NCBI GenBank assembly: GCA_017934045.1
Contig: JAGBKK010000008.1
Coordinates: forward strand, 1-63,130
Direction of reading: 5' to 3'
Length of the DNA stretch: 63,130 nt
Source: Neisseriaceae bacterium
GTDB taxonomy: Bacteria > Pseudomonadota > Gammaproteobacteria > Burkholderiales > Neisseriaceae
Shown here: piece after piece, positions 51,504 through 60,613 of the stretch
How positions within the stretch are numbered: position 1 is the first letter of the stretch
Layout: each line of letters begins with the position of its first letter
The notes under the pieces: generated by a model
Seen by the model: only the letters and a program-made list of their open reading frames with translations
What the model was told of the DNA's origin: nothing
Databases searched by the model: none
Made by a program: the position numbers and the translations under genes

Positions 51504-52352
51504 ATGGCAAGAAGAAGAAGCAGCAGACGCCGTTCATCGCGTGGTGGGGGCGGAAATGGTATTATTACAGGCATTTTAATCGGTATGATTGTTGCCGTGG
51601 GTGCGGTTGCGGTGTTAATGTGGTATATGAATAACAAACACAACACACTCAAACAACCGCAGGTTGAACGCCAAGACCCGAATGAATATCAACGCCCTGT
51701 CGCACAACCCAAAACCGAAATTATCCGCCCACAAGACAATGGCGTTGCAGGTCTGCCACCGATTGAAGCCCCTGCTCCGCCGCCTGTGACTGAAACGCCT
51801 GCTACACCTGAACCAGCAAGCGAAGTGGCTGAAAGCAAAAAAGAAGCCCCCAAAGAAATCGCCAAAAAAGAGCCACCCAAAAAAGCCAATGACGATGTGT
51901 TGGGTGAGTTTATTCGTCAAAAAGATCAAGAAAAAGCCCAAGCCAAAGACAATAAAAAAGACGAGTTGGGCAATTTAATCGCCAAAATCGATCAAAATAA
52001 TCAAGCGAAAAAAAGCCAAGATGACGATGATTTGGGCAATTTAATTGGTCGCATTGAACAAAAAAACAATAAGCAGCCTGCCAAACAAACTGCTCAAAAA
52101 AGCGTGTTCAAACCCATTGTGGAGGGCAAAAGCGTGTTACAAGCAGGTTCGTTTGATTCGCAAGAAAAAGCCGAAAGCCAACGAGCCAAGTTAAGTATGA
52201 TGGGCATTTCCACCCATATTGAAACGGCTGTCAGAGACGGCAAAACTTATTACCGTGTGCGGTCGAGTTCGATTGATACCGACCAAGCCTACGCCTTGAA
52301 AAAGCGTTTGGCAGACAATCATACCGACAGTATTGTTATCCCCTACCGTTAA
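51504..52352 (+). CDS. SPOR-domain membrane protein (FtsN-like)
   Basis: 282 residues. A basic arginine/serine/glycine-rich N-terminus (ARRRSSRRRSSRGGGG) precedes one membrane segment (IITGILIGMIVAVGAVAVLM). A long proline/lysine-rich periplasmic linker has repeated DDxLGNLI motifs. The C-terminal SPOR domain (about 200-280: KSVLQAGSFDSQEKAESQRA, YYRVRSSSI, ADNHTDSIVI) binds denuded peptidoglycan at septa. Topology matches FtsN. The start uses a plain ATG in ACAATGGCAAG after an AT-rich leader with no strong Shine-Dalgarno. Confidence 0.88.
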   Translation: MARRRSSRRRSSRGGGGNGIITGILIGMIVAVGAVAVLMWYMNNKHNTLKQPQVERQDPNEYQRPVAQPKTEIIRPQDNGVAGLPPIEAPAPPPVTETPATPEPASEVAESKKEAPKEIAKKEPPKKANDDVLGEFIRQKDQEKAQAKDNKKDELGNLIAKIDQNNQAKKSQDDDDLGNLIGRIEQKNNKQPAKQTAQKSVFKPIVEGKSVLQAGSFDSQEKAESQRAKLSMMGISTHIETAVRDGKTYYRVRSSSIDTDQAYALKKRLADNHTDSIVIPYR

Positions 52353-52373
52353 TTTCATCATAAGGAAAAAACA

Positions 52374-53099
52374 ATGAAAATCAAACACATAATCGCAGGA
52401 TTGGCATTCAGCGTATCTTTCATTGCCACCGCATCTGCTGATGTAACATTGGGCAAAGATTACACCGCTTTGCAAAAACCCATTCCGCAATTAGATAAAG
52501 ATAAAATCGAAGTGTTGGAGTTTTTTGCTTACAACTGCATTCACTGTAAAAATTTGGAAAAAGACCTTGCAGCCAAAGTGCAAAATTTGCCTGCCGACAC
52601 TTATTTCCGCCCTGTGCATGTAGTGTGGGACGAAGGTTATACCAATTTAGCACGCATTTCAGCCGCAGTTACCGCATCTGGCACCAAACAACAAGCCAAT
52701 CCTGCGATTTTTGCCGCTATTTTTGATAAACAAGTCGATTTACGCAATCCCACCGTCTTCAAAACTTGGGCAAATACGCAAGGGGCGTGGGCGAAAAAAA
52801 TGTTAGAAGCCTACAACAGCCCTACCAATGTAGCAGAAGCCCAAGCGATGGAACGCATAACGCTGGAATACAATATTGACAGCACGCCACAAGTGATTGT
52901 GGGCGGTAAATATCGCTTAAAAATGGGCAATAATCACGCCGAAGATATGAAAAAATTAGACGAGTTAATCGCCAAAGTGCGTCAAGAACGCAAAATGCCC
53001 GCGCCTGCGGCAAAACCTGCGGCACCGAAACCTGCCAAAGTGGCATTTATTGGCACAGGAGCAATGTTGGCAGCCAAAGCCAACGGCTCACAACCCTAA
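52374..53099 (+). CDS. dsbA: Thiol:disulfide interchange protein DsbA
   Basis: 241 residues with a signal peptide (GLAFSVSFIATASA). The thioredoxin active site is NCIHCKNLE (Cys55-Ile-His-Cys58, where E. coli has CPHC) and the cis-proline is in NIDSTPQVIVGG. It oxidises periplasmic protein thiols, including pilus proteins in Neisseria. The C-terminus has an unusual proline/alanine-rich tail of about 30 residues (MPAPAAKPAAPKPAKVAFIG) beyond the fold. No lipobox, unlike two of the neisserial DsbA proteins. It lies 21 bp after the SPOR gene. Confidence 0.93.
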   Translation: MKIKHIIAGLAFSVSFIATASADVTLGKDYTALQKPIPQLDKDKIEVLEFFAYNCIHCKNLEKDLAAKVQNLPADTYFRPVHVVWDEGYTNLARISAAVTASGTKQQANPAIFAAIFDKQVDLRNPTVFKTWANTQGAWAKKMLEAYNSPTNVAEAQAMERITLEYNIDSTPQVIVGGKYRLKMGNNHAEDMKKLDELIAKVRQERKMPAPAAKPAAPKPAKVAFIGTGAMLAAKANGSQP

Positions 53100-53159
53100 A
53101 CCCCCCCCTGCCCTTTCGACAACAACTTTCAGGCAGCCTGAATATATCGCAAGGAAAAA

Positions 53160-53951
53160 ATGATGATTACCGTCAATCAACTCAATCAAATGAAAGCTGC
53201 TGGCGACAAAATCGCTATGCTTACTTGTTATGACGCAACTTTTGCTGCCGCAATGGACGCGGCAGGCGTGGATATGTTGTTGATTGGCGATTCCTTGGGT
53301 ATGGTGGTGCAAGGACACACTTCCACTTTGCCTGTAACATTGGACGATATGTGCTATCACACAGCCTGTGTGGCTCGCAGTGTGAAAAATGCGATGATTG
53401 TGGCTGATTTTCCTTTTGGCGTGGCACAGCAAGGCAAAGAACAAGCCTTTCAGGCAGCCTGTCGCCTAATGGCAGCAGGTGCGGCAATGGTCAAAGCCGA
53501 AGGCGGCGAATTTATGGCAGAAACCACCGCATTTTTAGAACAACGCGGCATTCCTGTGTGTGCGCATATTGGCTTAACGCCACAATGGGTAAATGCCTTT
53601 GGCGGCTATAAAGTGCAAGGCAAAACGGAAGACGCTGCGGCACAACTCATCAAAGACGCACAAGCCCACGCTGCCGCTGGGGCGAGTATTGTGTTAATGG
53701 AATGCGTGCCAGCACCTTTGGCACGCCAAATCACCCAAAGCGTGCATTGCCCCACCATTGGCATTGGTGCAGGTGCAGACTGCGATGGGCAAGTGTTGGT
53801 GATGCATGATATGCTGAATGTAACCGACAGCAAAAAAGCCCGCTTTGTGAAAAACTTTATGCAAGGCAAAGACAATATCCAAGCCGCCTTTGCCGATTAT
53901 GTACAATCAGTCAAAAACGGCTCATTCCCTGCCCCTGAACATTGCTTTTAA
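53160..53951 (+). CDS. panB: 3-methyl-2-oxobutanoate hydroxymethyltransferase
   Basis: 263 residues. [47 protein letters not shown] and [19 protein letters not shown] are the PanB signatures, with metal-binding aspartates and the catalytic Glu in MECVPAPLA. It makes ketopantoate for coenzyme A synthesis. panC is not adjacent. [10 protein letters not shown] contains an uptake-sequence-derived peptide inside a conserved helix. Confidence 0.95.
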   Translation: MMITVNQLNQMKAAGDKIAMLTCYDATFAAAMDAAGVDMLLIGDSLGMVVQGHTSTLPVTLDDMCYHTACVARSVKNAMIVADFPFGVAQQGKEQAFQAACRLMAAGAAMVKAEGGEFMAETTAFLEQRGIPVCAHIGLTPQWVNAFGGYKVQGKTEDAAAQLIKDAQAHAAAGASIVLMECVPAPLARQITQSVHCPTIGIGAGADCDGQVLVMHDMLNVTDSKKARFVKNFMQGKDNIQAAFADYVQSVKNGSFPAPEHCF

Positions 53952-53989
53952 AGTTTCAGGCAGCCTGAAAATTATTTTTTCAAAAACTC

Positions 53990-54048
53990 GCTCAATCATA
54001 TATGATTGAATACAGGTTTTGACAAACCTGTATTCATCAACAACACTG
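53990..54048 (+). promoter_or_regulatory. Paired palindrome-hairpin 5' element, copy A
   Basis: Perfect 18-bp palindrome TCAATCATATATGATTGA (53992-54009), then a 12-bp hairpin GAATACAGGTTT / AAACCTGTATTC with loop TGAC (54008-54035), then CATCAACAACACTG. It ends 28 bp before the DUF1963 start codon. Copy B at 55740 has the same palindrome and tail but a different hairpin of the same shape. Confidence 0.75.
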
Positions 54049-54075
54049 CTCAACCGATGACAAGGAGTATCTTAT

Positions 54076-55650
54076 ATGTCTAACAAACGACAACAGATTT
54101 TGGACTGGTTAGAACAAAATCGCCGTCCTGAAATTCGCATTCAATTCCAAAAGGCAGAACAGCCGCTTGCCATAGGAGCAAGTAAAATCGGCGGTTGTCC
54201 TGATGTGCCTGCGGGTTTTGTGTGGCCACGCGTTCAAGGCGGCGGTTCGTATGGGTATAAGGACGCTCCTGCTGAATATCAACAAGAGCCGATTGATTAT
54301 CCGTCTCCCAAAGTCTTAATGGCGGAATATGAAAAATGCACGCCTGAATTTGTGTCGCAGTTTAATCTGCCGCCTGACGCAAGCGATGAAGAAGTGGCAC
54401 GGCTTGTGGCAATGGCTGAAAAGGAAATACCAAATTTATGTCAGCAATGTGAAATTACGCCGAAAAAAATGCAAAGCCCTTCGCATAGGCAATTCGTTTA
54501 TGAACATCACTTAAAAAATCTACCCCAAATGGCAGGGGTGATGAAAATGCAACACAAAATGATGTCGCTATTTTTGTCTGATGAAGACTTGAAAAACTAT
54601 GAAAACGGTGTGATTGAAGACAATGACATAGATGACGGCAGTGTGCCATTTGATAGACCTTTGGCGTTTATGGCTCAATTTAATTTATCCGAAGTAGCTG
54701 ATTTGGATAAAGAAAATCTTCTGCCCAAGCAAGGGCATTTGTTGTTTTTTTATGATTATGCAGGGTTAGATTATGGCGAAACGCAAGATTGTGTGCGTGT
54801 GCTGTATTTTCCGCCAGACTTGCCACTCACACAAATGCCCCTGCCTGATGATATGGATAAACATAGCCGTATTCCTGAATTGCAAGTGTCATTTCAGGCA
54901 GGCTCGAATGTGCCTGATAGCGAACGGACACGAATGCAGTTTGATGATATATATGATGAATTAGATGATGACGATACCGAAAAATTGTGGGGCGAAGGTC
55001 GGGGCGATTATGTGCCGAAATTATTAGGCTATGCCGACACTATTCAAGGCTGTATGGAAGAAGAATGTGCTTTGCGTGCGGCAGGTTTAGAGTGGGACGA
55101 TTATCACGACAAACCCGAAATCAAAGCCCAAATCGACAAAGAAAAAGATGACTGGATTTTGCTGTTTCAGTTAGATGAAATTGACTGGGGCGATACGGAT
55201 TACACGAACACGCCTGCGGATTTTTCAGGCTTGTATGAATTGCAAAATAATATCAGCAAGGCTTTGCCTATGGCAGGCAAGGCGTTTGGCAATTATGTTG
55301 AAGATATGCAAACAGCATTAGAAAAAGGCGGTGTGCAGGTTACAGGCAAACCGCAGGAAGAGAAAAAGTCGTTTTTATCGTCTTTAATGGGCGGTATTTT
55401 TGGCAGAAAAGAAATGACCGCCGAAGATATGCTTCAAGAAATGCAAACCGCAAAGGAAAAAGGCGATTTGCAAAAAATGTTTGAAAATGAAGATGATGAC
55501 GATATTGAAGAGAATATCGCAGACGAAGCAGATGACGATATGGGCGGTCTGATTTTTGGAGACGGCGGCTGTTTGTATATTTTTATCCGCAAACAAGATT
55601 TGGCAGCGGGCGATTTTAGCCAAGTGCGTTTTTCGGTGCAAAGTCATTAG
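54076..55650 (+). CDS. DUF1963 (YwqG-like) domain protein
   Basis: 524 residues, longer than typical YwqG proteins (about 260). DUF1963 landmarks are ASKIGGCPDVPAGFVWPRVQ near residue 35 and LDKENLLPKQGHLLFFYDYA near 215. ILLFQLDEIDWGDTDYTNTP lies near 360 and GLIFGDGGCLYIFIRKQDLA at the end. Two inserts break up the domain: a central acidic region and, near 410-490, a charged segment (FLSSLMGGIFGRKEMTAEDM and an aspartate-rich run). Function unknown. It starts after AAGGAGTATCTTAT and is preceded by the structured 5' element, suggesting regulated expression. Confidence 0.8.
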   Translation: MSNKRQQILDWLEQNRRPEIRIQFQKAEQPLAIGASKIGGCPDVPAGFVWPRVQGGGSYGYKDAPAEYQQEPIDYPSPKVLMAEYEKCTPEFVSQFNLPPDASDEEVARLVAMAEKEIPNLCQQCEITPKKMQSPSHRQFVYEHHLKNLPQMAGVMKMQHKMMSLFLSDEDLKNYENGVIEDNDIDDGSVPFDRPLAFMAQFNLSEVADLDKENLLPKQGHLLFFYDYAGLDYGETQDCVRVLYFPPDLPLTQMPLPDDMDKHSRIPELQVSFQAGSNVPDSERTRMQFDDIYDELDDDDTEKLWGEGRGDYVPKLLGYADTIQGCMEEECALRAAGLEWDDYHDKPEIKAQIDKEKDDWILLFQLDEIDWGDTDYTNTPADFSGLYELQNNISKALPMAGKAFGNYVEDMQTALEKGGVQVTGKPQEEKKSFLSSLMGGIFGRKEMTAEDMLQEMQTAKEKGDLQKMFENEDDDDIEENIADEADDDMGGLIFGDGGCLYIFIRKQDLAAGDFSQVRFSVQSH

Positions 55651-55670
55651 TTTGTTGATTTGGTCATATA

Positions 55671-55703
55671 AAAAGCGTTTGCTGTTTGGCAAACGCTTTT
55701 TTT
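55671..55703 (+). terminator. Intrinsic terminator after the DUF1963 gene
   Basis: AAAAGCGTTTGC, loop TGTTTG, GCAAACGCTTTT, then further T residues. The stem is a perfect 12 bp, 20 bp after the stop. Confidence 0.92.
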
Positions 55704-55739
55704 ATTTTTCAGGCAGCCTGAAAAGCATTTTTGCAAAAT

Positions 55740-55796
55740 CGCTCAATCATATATGATTGAGTAGAGACTTTACAGTCTCTACTCATCAACAACACT
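55740..55796 (+). promoter_or_regulatory. Paired palindrome-hairpin 5' element, copy B
   Basis: The same 18-bp palindrome TCAATCATATATGATTGA (55742-55759), then hairpin GAGTAGAGACT / AGTCTCTACTC with loop TTAC (55758-55783), then CATCAACAACACTG. It ends 31 bp before the small lipoprotein start. Compared with copy A, almost every stem base differs, yet pairing is perfect in both. Confidence 0.75.
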
Positions 55797-55826
55797 GTTC
55801 ATTAAACAATAGAAAGGATTTTTGTA

Positions 55827-56141
55827 ATGAAACAATATGTTGCGTTATTTTTGTGTGTCTCTTCACTTGTCGCTTGTGGCGGTGATTTAAAAACCGAAGA
55901 TGATATTTATAAAGAATATGACTTCAAATCTAATTTAACCGCTGAACAAAAAGCGATTGCAGATGAATTGGTTAAAGCCAACAAAGTTAATATGGATTGC
56001 GTTGCAAAGAATTTTGGCAAAGCAATGGGCGGCGATATGACTGTATGCAAAACAGAAGCAGATAATTATATGCAAATATACAAAAAAGCATGTTTCGCCG
56101 ATATATTTACAGATGAATGCAAGAGTGAATTTCAAGAATAA
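55827..56141 (+). CDS. Small lipoprotein of unknown function
   Basis: 104 residues with lipobox SSLVACGG near residue 18. The mature part is acidic and helical (EQKAIADELVKANKVNMDCV) with four cysteines in the C-terminal half (DCVAKNF, TVCKTEADNY, KKACFADIF, TDECKSEF), suggesting two disulfides in the periplasm. It starts eight bases after AAAGGA. No family recognised. It shares its upstream element with the DUF1963 gene, so the two may be regulated together. Confidence 0.75.
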   Translation: MKQYVALFLCVSSLVACGGDLKTEDDIYKEYDFKSNLTAEQKAIADELVKANKVNMDCVAKNFGKAMGGDMTVCKTEADNYMQIYKKACFADIFTDECKSEFQE

Positions 56142-56231
56142 TTTTAATCGTTAAATGAAGTTTCAGGCTGCCTGAAAACCATAGAATGCGTGGGCGACAA
56201 GTTGCCAACCATAACCTATTTCCCAAACAAA

Positions 56232-56265
56232 AAACCCTTTCAGGCTGCCTGAAAGGGTTTGTTTT
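56232..56265 (-). terminator. rpsJ terminator built on a DNA uptake sequence
   Basis: AAACCCTTTCAGGC and GCCTGAAAGGGTTT are perfect 14-nt arms around one T. On the minus strand the stem is followed by TTTTTT. The uptake sequence is the stem core and the flanking GGGTTT/AAACCC extends it. Confidence 0.88.
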
Positions 56266-56275
56266 ATTCAAACAA

Positions 56276-56587
56276 TTACTGCACTTTGATTTCTACATCA
56301 ACGCCTGCGGGCAAGTCGAGTTTCATCAATGCGTCTGTGGTTTTGTCTGTCCAATCAACAATATCCATTAAACGCAAGTGCGTGCGGATTTCTAACTGTT
56401 CGCGTGAAGTTTTATTCACATGCGGCGAACGCAAAATGTTGAAGCGTTCGATTTTTGTGGGCAAAGGAATTGGACCTTTAACCACAGCACCTGTGCGTTT
56501 GGCTGTTTCGACAATTTCTTGTGCGGAACGGTCAATTAAGGCATAGTCATACGCTTTTAGGCGAATACGAATTCTTTGGGTTTTCAT
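56276..56587 (-). CDS. rpsJ: Ribosomal protein S10
   Basis: 103 residues, standard length: [60 protein letters not shown]. It is part of the 30S head and, as NusE, of the NusB antitermination complex. It follows tuf by 12 bp. rplC and the rest of the S10 operon do not follow; instead a terminator and a lipoprotein gene on the other strand come next. Confidence 0.97.
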   Translation of the reverse strand: MKTQRIRIRLKAYDYALIDRSAQEIVETAKRTGAVVKGPIPLPTKIERFNILRSPHVNKTSREQLEIRTHLRLMDIVDWTDKTTDALMKLDLPAGVDVEIKVQ

Positions 56588-56599
56588 CGTATGCCTTTC

Positions 56600-57790
56600 T
56601 TATTGAATTACTTTGGAAACCACGCCAGCACCTACGGTGCGACCGCCTTCGCGAATCGCAAAACGCAAGCCTTCTTCCATCGCAATCGGTGCAATCAATT
56701 CTACGGTGATTTTTACATTCTCACCAGGCATTACCATTTCAACGCCTTCGGATAATGTTACGGCACCTGTTACATCGGTTGTACGGAAGTAGAATTGTGG
56801 GCGGTAGTTCGCAAAGAATGGGGTATGACGACCACCTTCTTCTTTGCTCAATACATACACTTCTGCTTCAAATTTGGTGTGTGGTGTAATCGTGCCAGGT
56901 TTTGCCAATACTTGTCCGCGTTCAACTTCTTCGCGTTTGGTACCACGCAATAATACGCCAATGTTGTCGCCTGCTTGACCTTGGTCTAACAGTTTGCGGA
57001 ACATTTCTACACCTGTACAAGTGGTTTTTTGGGTTTCTTTCAAACCAACGATTTCAATTTCATCGCCAACATTGATCACACCGCGTTCTACACGACCTGT
57101 TACCACCGTACCACGACCTGAAATGGAGAATACATCTTCAATCGGTAACAAGAAGGGTTTATCCACAGCGCGTTCTGGGGTTGGAATGTAAGAATCCAAC
57201 GCTTCGGCTAATTTGAAAATCGCACCTTCGCCTAAATCGGAAGTGTCGCCTTCCAAAGCTTTTAATGCTGAACCTTTAACGATGGGAATGTCATCGCCTG
57301 GGAATTCGTATGAAGACAATAAATCGCGAACTTCCATTTCTACGAGTTCTAACAATTCTTCGTCATCAACCATATCGCATTTGTTCATAAATACGATGAT
57401 GTAAGGCACGCCTACTTGACGAGCCAACAAAATATGCTCACGCGTTTGGGGCATAGGACCGTCTGCGGCAGATACCACCAAAATCGCACCGTCCATTTGG
57501 GCTGCACCCGTAATCATGTTTTTGACATAGTCGGCGTGGCCTGGACAATCCACATGGGCGTAGTGGCGAGTTTCGGTCTCGTATTCCACATGAGATGTGT
57601 TGATGGTGATACCACGAGCCTTTTCTTCTGGCGCGTTGTCAATTTGGTCGTAAGCTTTGGCAGCACCACCGAATTTTTTCGCTAAAATCGTGGTCAATGC
57701 TGCGGTTAATGTGGTTTTACCATGGTCAACGTGACCAATGGTCCCTACATTCACATGCGGTTTCGTCCGCTCGAACTTTTCTTTTGCCAT
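56600..57790 (-). CDS. tuf: Elongation factor Tu
   Basis: 396 residues. The GTPase motifs [28 protein letters not shown] (effector), [22 protein letters not shown] and SALKALEGD are intact, followed by domains 2 and 3 ([38 protein letters not shown]). It delivers aminoacyl-tRNA to the ribosome. fusA and rpsG are not upstream in the window; the mafA region is. Because bacteria often carry two tuf genes, this may be tufA or tufB. Confidence 0.97.
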   Translation of the reverse strand: MAKEKFERTKPHVNVGTIGHVDHGKTTLTAALTTILAKKFGGAAKAYDQIDNAPEEKARGITINTSHVEYETETRHYAHVDCPGHADYVKNMITGAAQMDGAILVVSAADGPMPQTREHILLARQVGVPYIIVFMNKCDMVDDEELLELVEMEVRDLLSSYEFPGDDIPIVKGSALKALEGDTSDLGEGAIFKLAEALDSYIPTPERAVDKPFLLPIEDVFSISGRGTVVTGRVERGVINVGDEIEIVGLKETQKTTCTGVEMFRKLLDQGQAGDNIGVLLRGTKREEVERGQVLAKPGTITPHTKFEAEVYVLSKEEGGRHTPFFANYRPQFYFRTTDVTGAVTLSEGVEMVMPGENVKITVELIAPIAMEEGLRFAIREGGRTVGAGVVSKVIQ

Positions 57791-58189
57791 TTGGCTTTTC
57801 CTTATATTAAAAGATCAGAAAGAACAATGTTTTAATCAGTTTTATTTACTTTCAAATCAACCGATTAAAACGACTAAATGCCTGTTCAGGCAGCCTGAAA
57901 TTCATCAGGCAAGTTTGCGATTATATCATTTAAATTCATTAAAATTGAATATTTTTTACACCACGCATTAGCCAACAGAAAAATGCGTTTCAGGCTGCCT
58001 GAAAAAGCAAAATGCAAAATTTACAACACAACGGCAAAAATAAAAACAATTTGTTAGGGTTTTTTGATGATTTTTTGCTAAAATGAACGACAGTTTCAGG
58101 CAACCTGAAACTTGGTTTTTGGCTTTTTAATGATGCATATTTTTCATTGTTAAAAAGTCAATTTTTGAATATTTTTCAACACATTAGGA

Positions 58190-58224
58190 TTGACAAAATG
58201 TATAAAAGGAATTATAATTATAAT
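58190..58224 (+). promoter_or_regulatory. Consensus promoter overlapping the mafA start codon
   Basis: TTGACA (58190-58195), a 17-bp spacer and TATAAT (58213-58218), with a second TATAAT directly after (58219-58224). Predicted transcription start is near 58225, inside the only in-frame ATG (58223-58225). Three copies of the heptamer AACAGCA follow at 58226-58246. Either this promoter is unused or the message is nearly leaderless. Confidence 0.6.
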
Positions 58225-59248
58225 GAACAGCAAACAGCAAACAGCAAACAAGCATAACTGCTTAACTTTTAACGATTTATCGTTATTCAAAAACGGCGTT
58301 TCTCGCCGACTTCTTCCTTTAACTTTATCCCTTTCTTTATTATCACTCACCGCCTGCGGCACGATGACGGGTATTCCTGCTCATGGTGGCGGCAAACGCT
58401 TTGCGGTGGAGCAGGAGTTAATTTCTGCGTCTTCTCGTGCTGCCGTTAAAAATATTGACTTATCCGCCCTGCAAGGCAAAAAAGTTGCCGTGTTTGTGTC
58501 GATGATTGGCGATCAAGGTTCAGGCGTAATGACTGGCGGTCGTTATTCGATTGACGCTTTAATTCGTGGCGAATATCAAAATATGCCTAATGCCATTAGC
58601 ACTTATGCCTATCCAACCTACGAAACCACGGCTAACACTGCGTCATCATCTTTGGCAAGTGCCACCACTTCTACCAGCGTTTTGAATGCCCCAAGTTATT
58701 CCAAAACCAAGCAAGACGGCGTTGCCGCTCGTGCAGGTGCTGGCTTAAATGTTCAAGGCTTGGGTGAATATAAAAACGAAACCTTAATTCAAAATCCGCA
58801 AGACGGCTCATTTTTATCGCGTTTAATTCAAACGGTGATGTTCTTAAAAGGCGTGCAAGTCGTGCCAAGCGAATACGCCGATGTCGATTTATTTGTGAAT
58901 GTCGATGTGTTCGGCACAATTCGCAGTCGCACTGAATATCACATACTTAACAGCGAACAGTTGAAATCGCAAACTAAAATTGAATACTTTGCGATTGATA
59001 AAGCCACGCGTCAAATTGTGATTAAGCCCACTGTGTCCGCCTTTGAAAGTCAATACAAAGAAAAATACATTCTTTGGACAGGACCTTATAAAACGGTAAA
59101 AACCGTGAAATCGGCTGACCCGTTAATGGTGGATTTTTCCGATATTACAAACAATTCAAGCGTTTCAGGCAGCCTGAATAATGGTGAATTTAAGCCACAA
59201 ACAGGCGAATTGCCGAATAACGAAATTATTAAAAATCGCAGAAGATAA
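58223..59248 (+). CDS. mafA: MafA family adhesin lipoprotein
   Basis: 341 residues from the ATG at 58223. After an unusual polar extension of about 25 residues comes a lipoprotein signal ([17 protein letters not shown]). The mature protein then matches Neisseria MafA closely: [93 protein letters not shown]. MafA is a glycolipid-binding surface lipoprotein encoded with the MafB toxin. [10 protein letters not shown] near the end is an in-frame uptake sequence. The heptamer repeat just after the ATG could cause frame changes. It is followed 12 bp later by mafB. Confidence 0.92.
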   Translation: MNSKQQTANKHNCLTFNDLSLFKNGVSRRLLPLTLSLSLLSLTACGTMTGIPAHGGGKRFAVEQELISASSRAAVKNIDLSALQGKKVAVFVSMIGDQGSGVMTGGRYSIDALIRGEYQNMPNAISTYAYPTYETTANTASSSLASATTSTSVLNAPSYSKTKQDGVAARAGAGLNVQGLGEYKNETLIQNPQDGSFLSRLIQTVMFLKGVQVVPSEYADVDLFVNVDVFGTIRSRTEYHILNSEQLKSQTKIEYFAIDKATRQIVIKPTVSAFESQYKEKYILWTGPYKTVKTVKSADPLMVDFSDITNNSSVSGSLNNGEFKPQTGELPNNEIIKNRRR

Positions 59249-59260
59249 GGAGTAATCAAA

Positions 59261-60613
59261 ATGAAAAACCCATTCAAAAAACTTTCAGGCAGCCTGAAAA
59301 AGGTTTTAGGCATAAGCACATTAGCCGCAGCAGTTTTATTGTCGCCTGTGGCGAATGCCGAATTAGCCAATGACCCATTTATTCGCGATGGCGTAACCAA
59401 CCGTAAAAACTTTGAACCTGGTGGCAAATATCACCTGTTTGGTTCTGCTCGTGGCACGGTTACCAATCGGGGCGGACAAATCAATATCGACACGCTCAAC
59501 CATTTGAAAGTGGGTAATCTTGATATTGAACAAGGCATTATTCACGGTGAAATTACCTACCACACAAATTTTAGTGGTCAAGGACACACTTGGGAAGTGC
59601 ATTCGCCGTTTGACGAACACGCCAGCCGTTCTAAATCCGATAAAAACGACATTATTGGCGTGTCTTCTACTGCCTATTCAATCGAATGGACAGGCGATTT
59701 AAAACACCCTGCGGACGGCTATGACGCACCAATTGGCGGCGGCTATCCTAATCCCACTGGGGCAAGAGATGAATACACCTACAAGGTAAAAGGCATTGCC
59801 GATAGTGTGGATATTGTGTTGCCTGAACAACCTGCATTTTGGCAACGAATGAAAAACCGCTGGGGCAATGCGAAAGATATTGCCGTAGGCGGAATGACAG
59901 ACGCTTTTGAGCAAGGATTAACCCACAACCCTAATTTAAGCCGTGCAGGTAATGCCGCAGAAGTGGGCAATGCAGTGATTAACGGCTTGGGCAGTGCGAT
60001 TGGCGGCGGCTGGGAATTGCTTGGCGGCAATGACGCAATCGAAGGAGCCAAAGCAACACGAGACGGCATAATTATGCTGGGGTTGAATTATTCTACGCCC
60101 GAAGCACAACTTGCCGAAGTCAATTTGCTTGTGCAAAGCAAATTAGGCTATGACGGACTGAAAGAAAGTTACGCACGCTGGGAAGCGGAAAATCCAAATG
60201 CGGCACAGTTTGCGGGTTTAACTTGGAATGCTCTGGAAAATTGGGTTACCAAAAAAGGGAATACAACTGGTTCATATAGTAATATCGAACCTTATAATCG
60301 ACAAAAGCATTATGGTGGTTCTCAAACAAATAGTTCAGCTGCACAAGCCGCAAGACAAGCAGGTGAGGGGAAACCTTGTCCTACTTGCGGACAAACACAA
60401 GTTAGTGGTACTTCAACTGCGCCAAGTCCGCAACACGAACCCCCATTGGTTAAACATTATTATGAACATGGTGGAAGTCAAATGACACCTGCTCAAAGAA
60501 AAGAATACGCCAAAAATGAAGGTATAAATGGCACTCAATGTTTAACTTGTCAGAGAAAAGAAGGCGGTAAATTATCGCAATACGCAAAAAACAAAAAAAA
60601 GGGAAATAAATAA
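59261..60613 (+). CDS. mafB: MafB-type polymorphic toxin with Cys/His-rich C-terminal domain
   Basis: 450 residues. A signal peptide (LGISTLAAAVLLSPVANA), whose n-region KLSGSLKKV is an uptake sequence, precedes the MafB/DUF1020 domain: KYHLFGSARGTV, ITYHTNFSGQGHTWEVHSPF, HPADGYDAPIGGGYPNPTGA, RDEYTYKVKG. A variable helical middle with ENPNAAQFAGLTWNALENW leads to the toxin part (about 330-450). This has CPTCG, then HEPPLVKHYYEHGGSQMTPA and CLTCQRKEGGKLSQY: two CxxC pairs around a His, like zinc-bound HNH/Endo VII-type nuclease toxins. Nuclease activity is inferred, not certain. Its TAA overlaps the immunity gene ATG (TAATG). Confidence 0.88.
   Translation: MKNPFKKLSGSLKKVLGISTLAAAVLLSPVANAELANDPFIRDGVTNRKNFEPGGKYHLFGSARGTVTNRGGQINIDTLNHLKVGNLDIEQGIIHGEITYHTNFSGQGHTWEVHSPFDEHASRSKSDKNDIIGVSSTAYSIEWTGDLKHPADGYDAPIGGGYPNPTGARDEYTYKVKGIADSVDIVLPEQPAFWQRMKNRWGNAKDIAVGGMTDAFEQGLTHNPNLSRAGNAAEVGNAVINGLGSAIGGGWELLGGNDAIEGAKATRDGIIMLGLNYSTPEAQLAEVNLLVQSKLGYDGLKESYARWEAENPNAAQFAGLTWNALENWVTKKGNTTGSYSNIEPYNRQKHYGGSQTNSSAAQAARQAGEGKPCPTCGQTQVSGTSTAPSPQHEPPLVKHYYEHGGSQMTPAQRKEYAKNEGINGTQCLTCQRKEGGKLSQYAKNKKKGNK

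Noticed and set aside
60228-60485. Alternative frame inside mafB with its own ATG
   Set aside because: It lacks a ribosome site and the mafB frame is continuous with recognisable toxin motifs across the same DNA.
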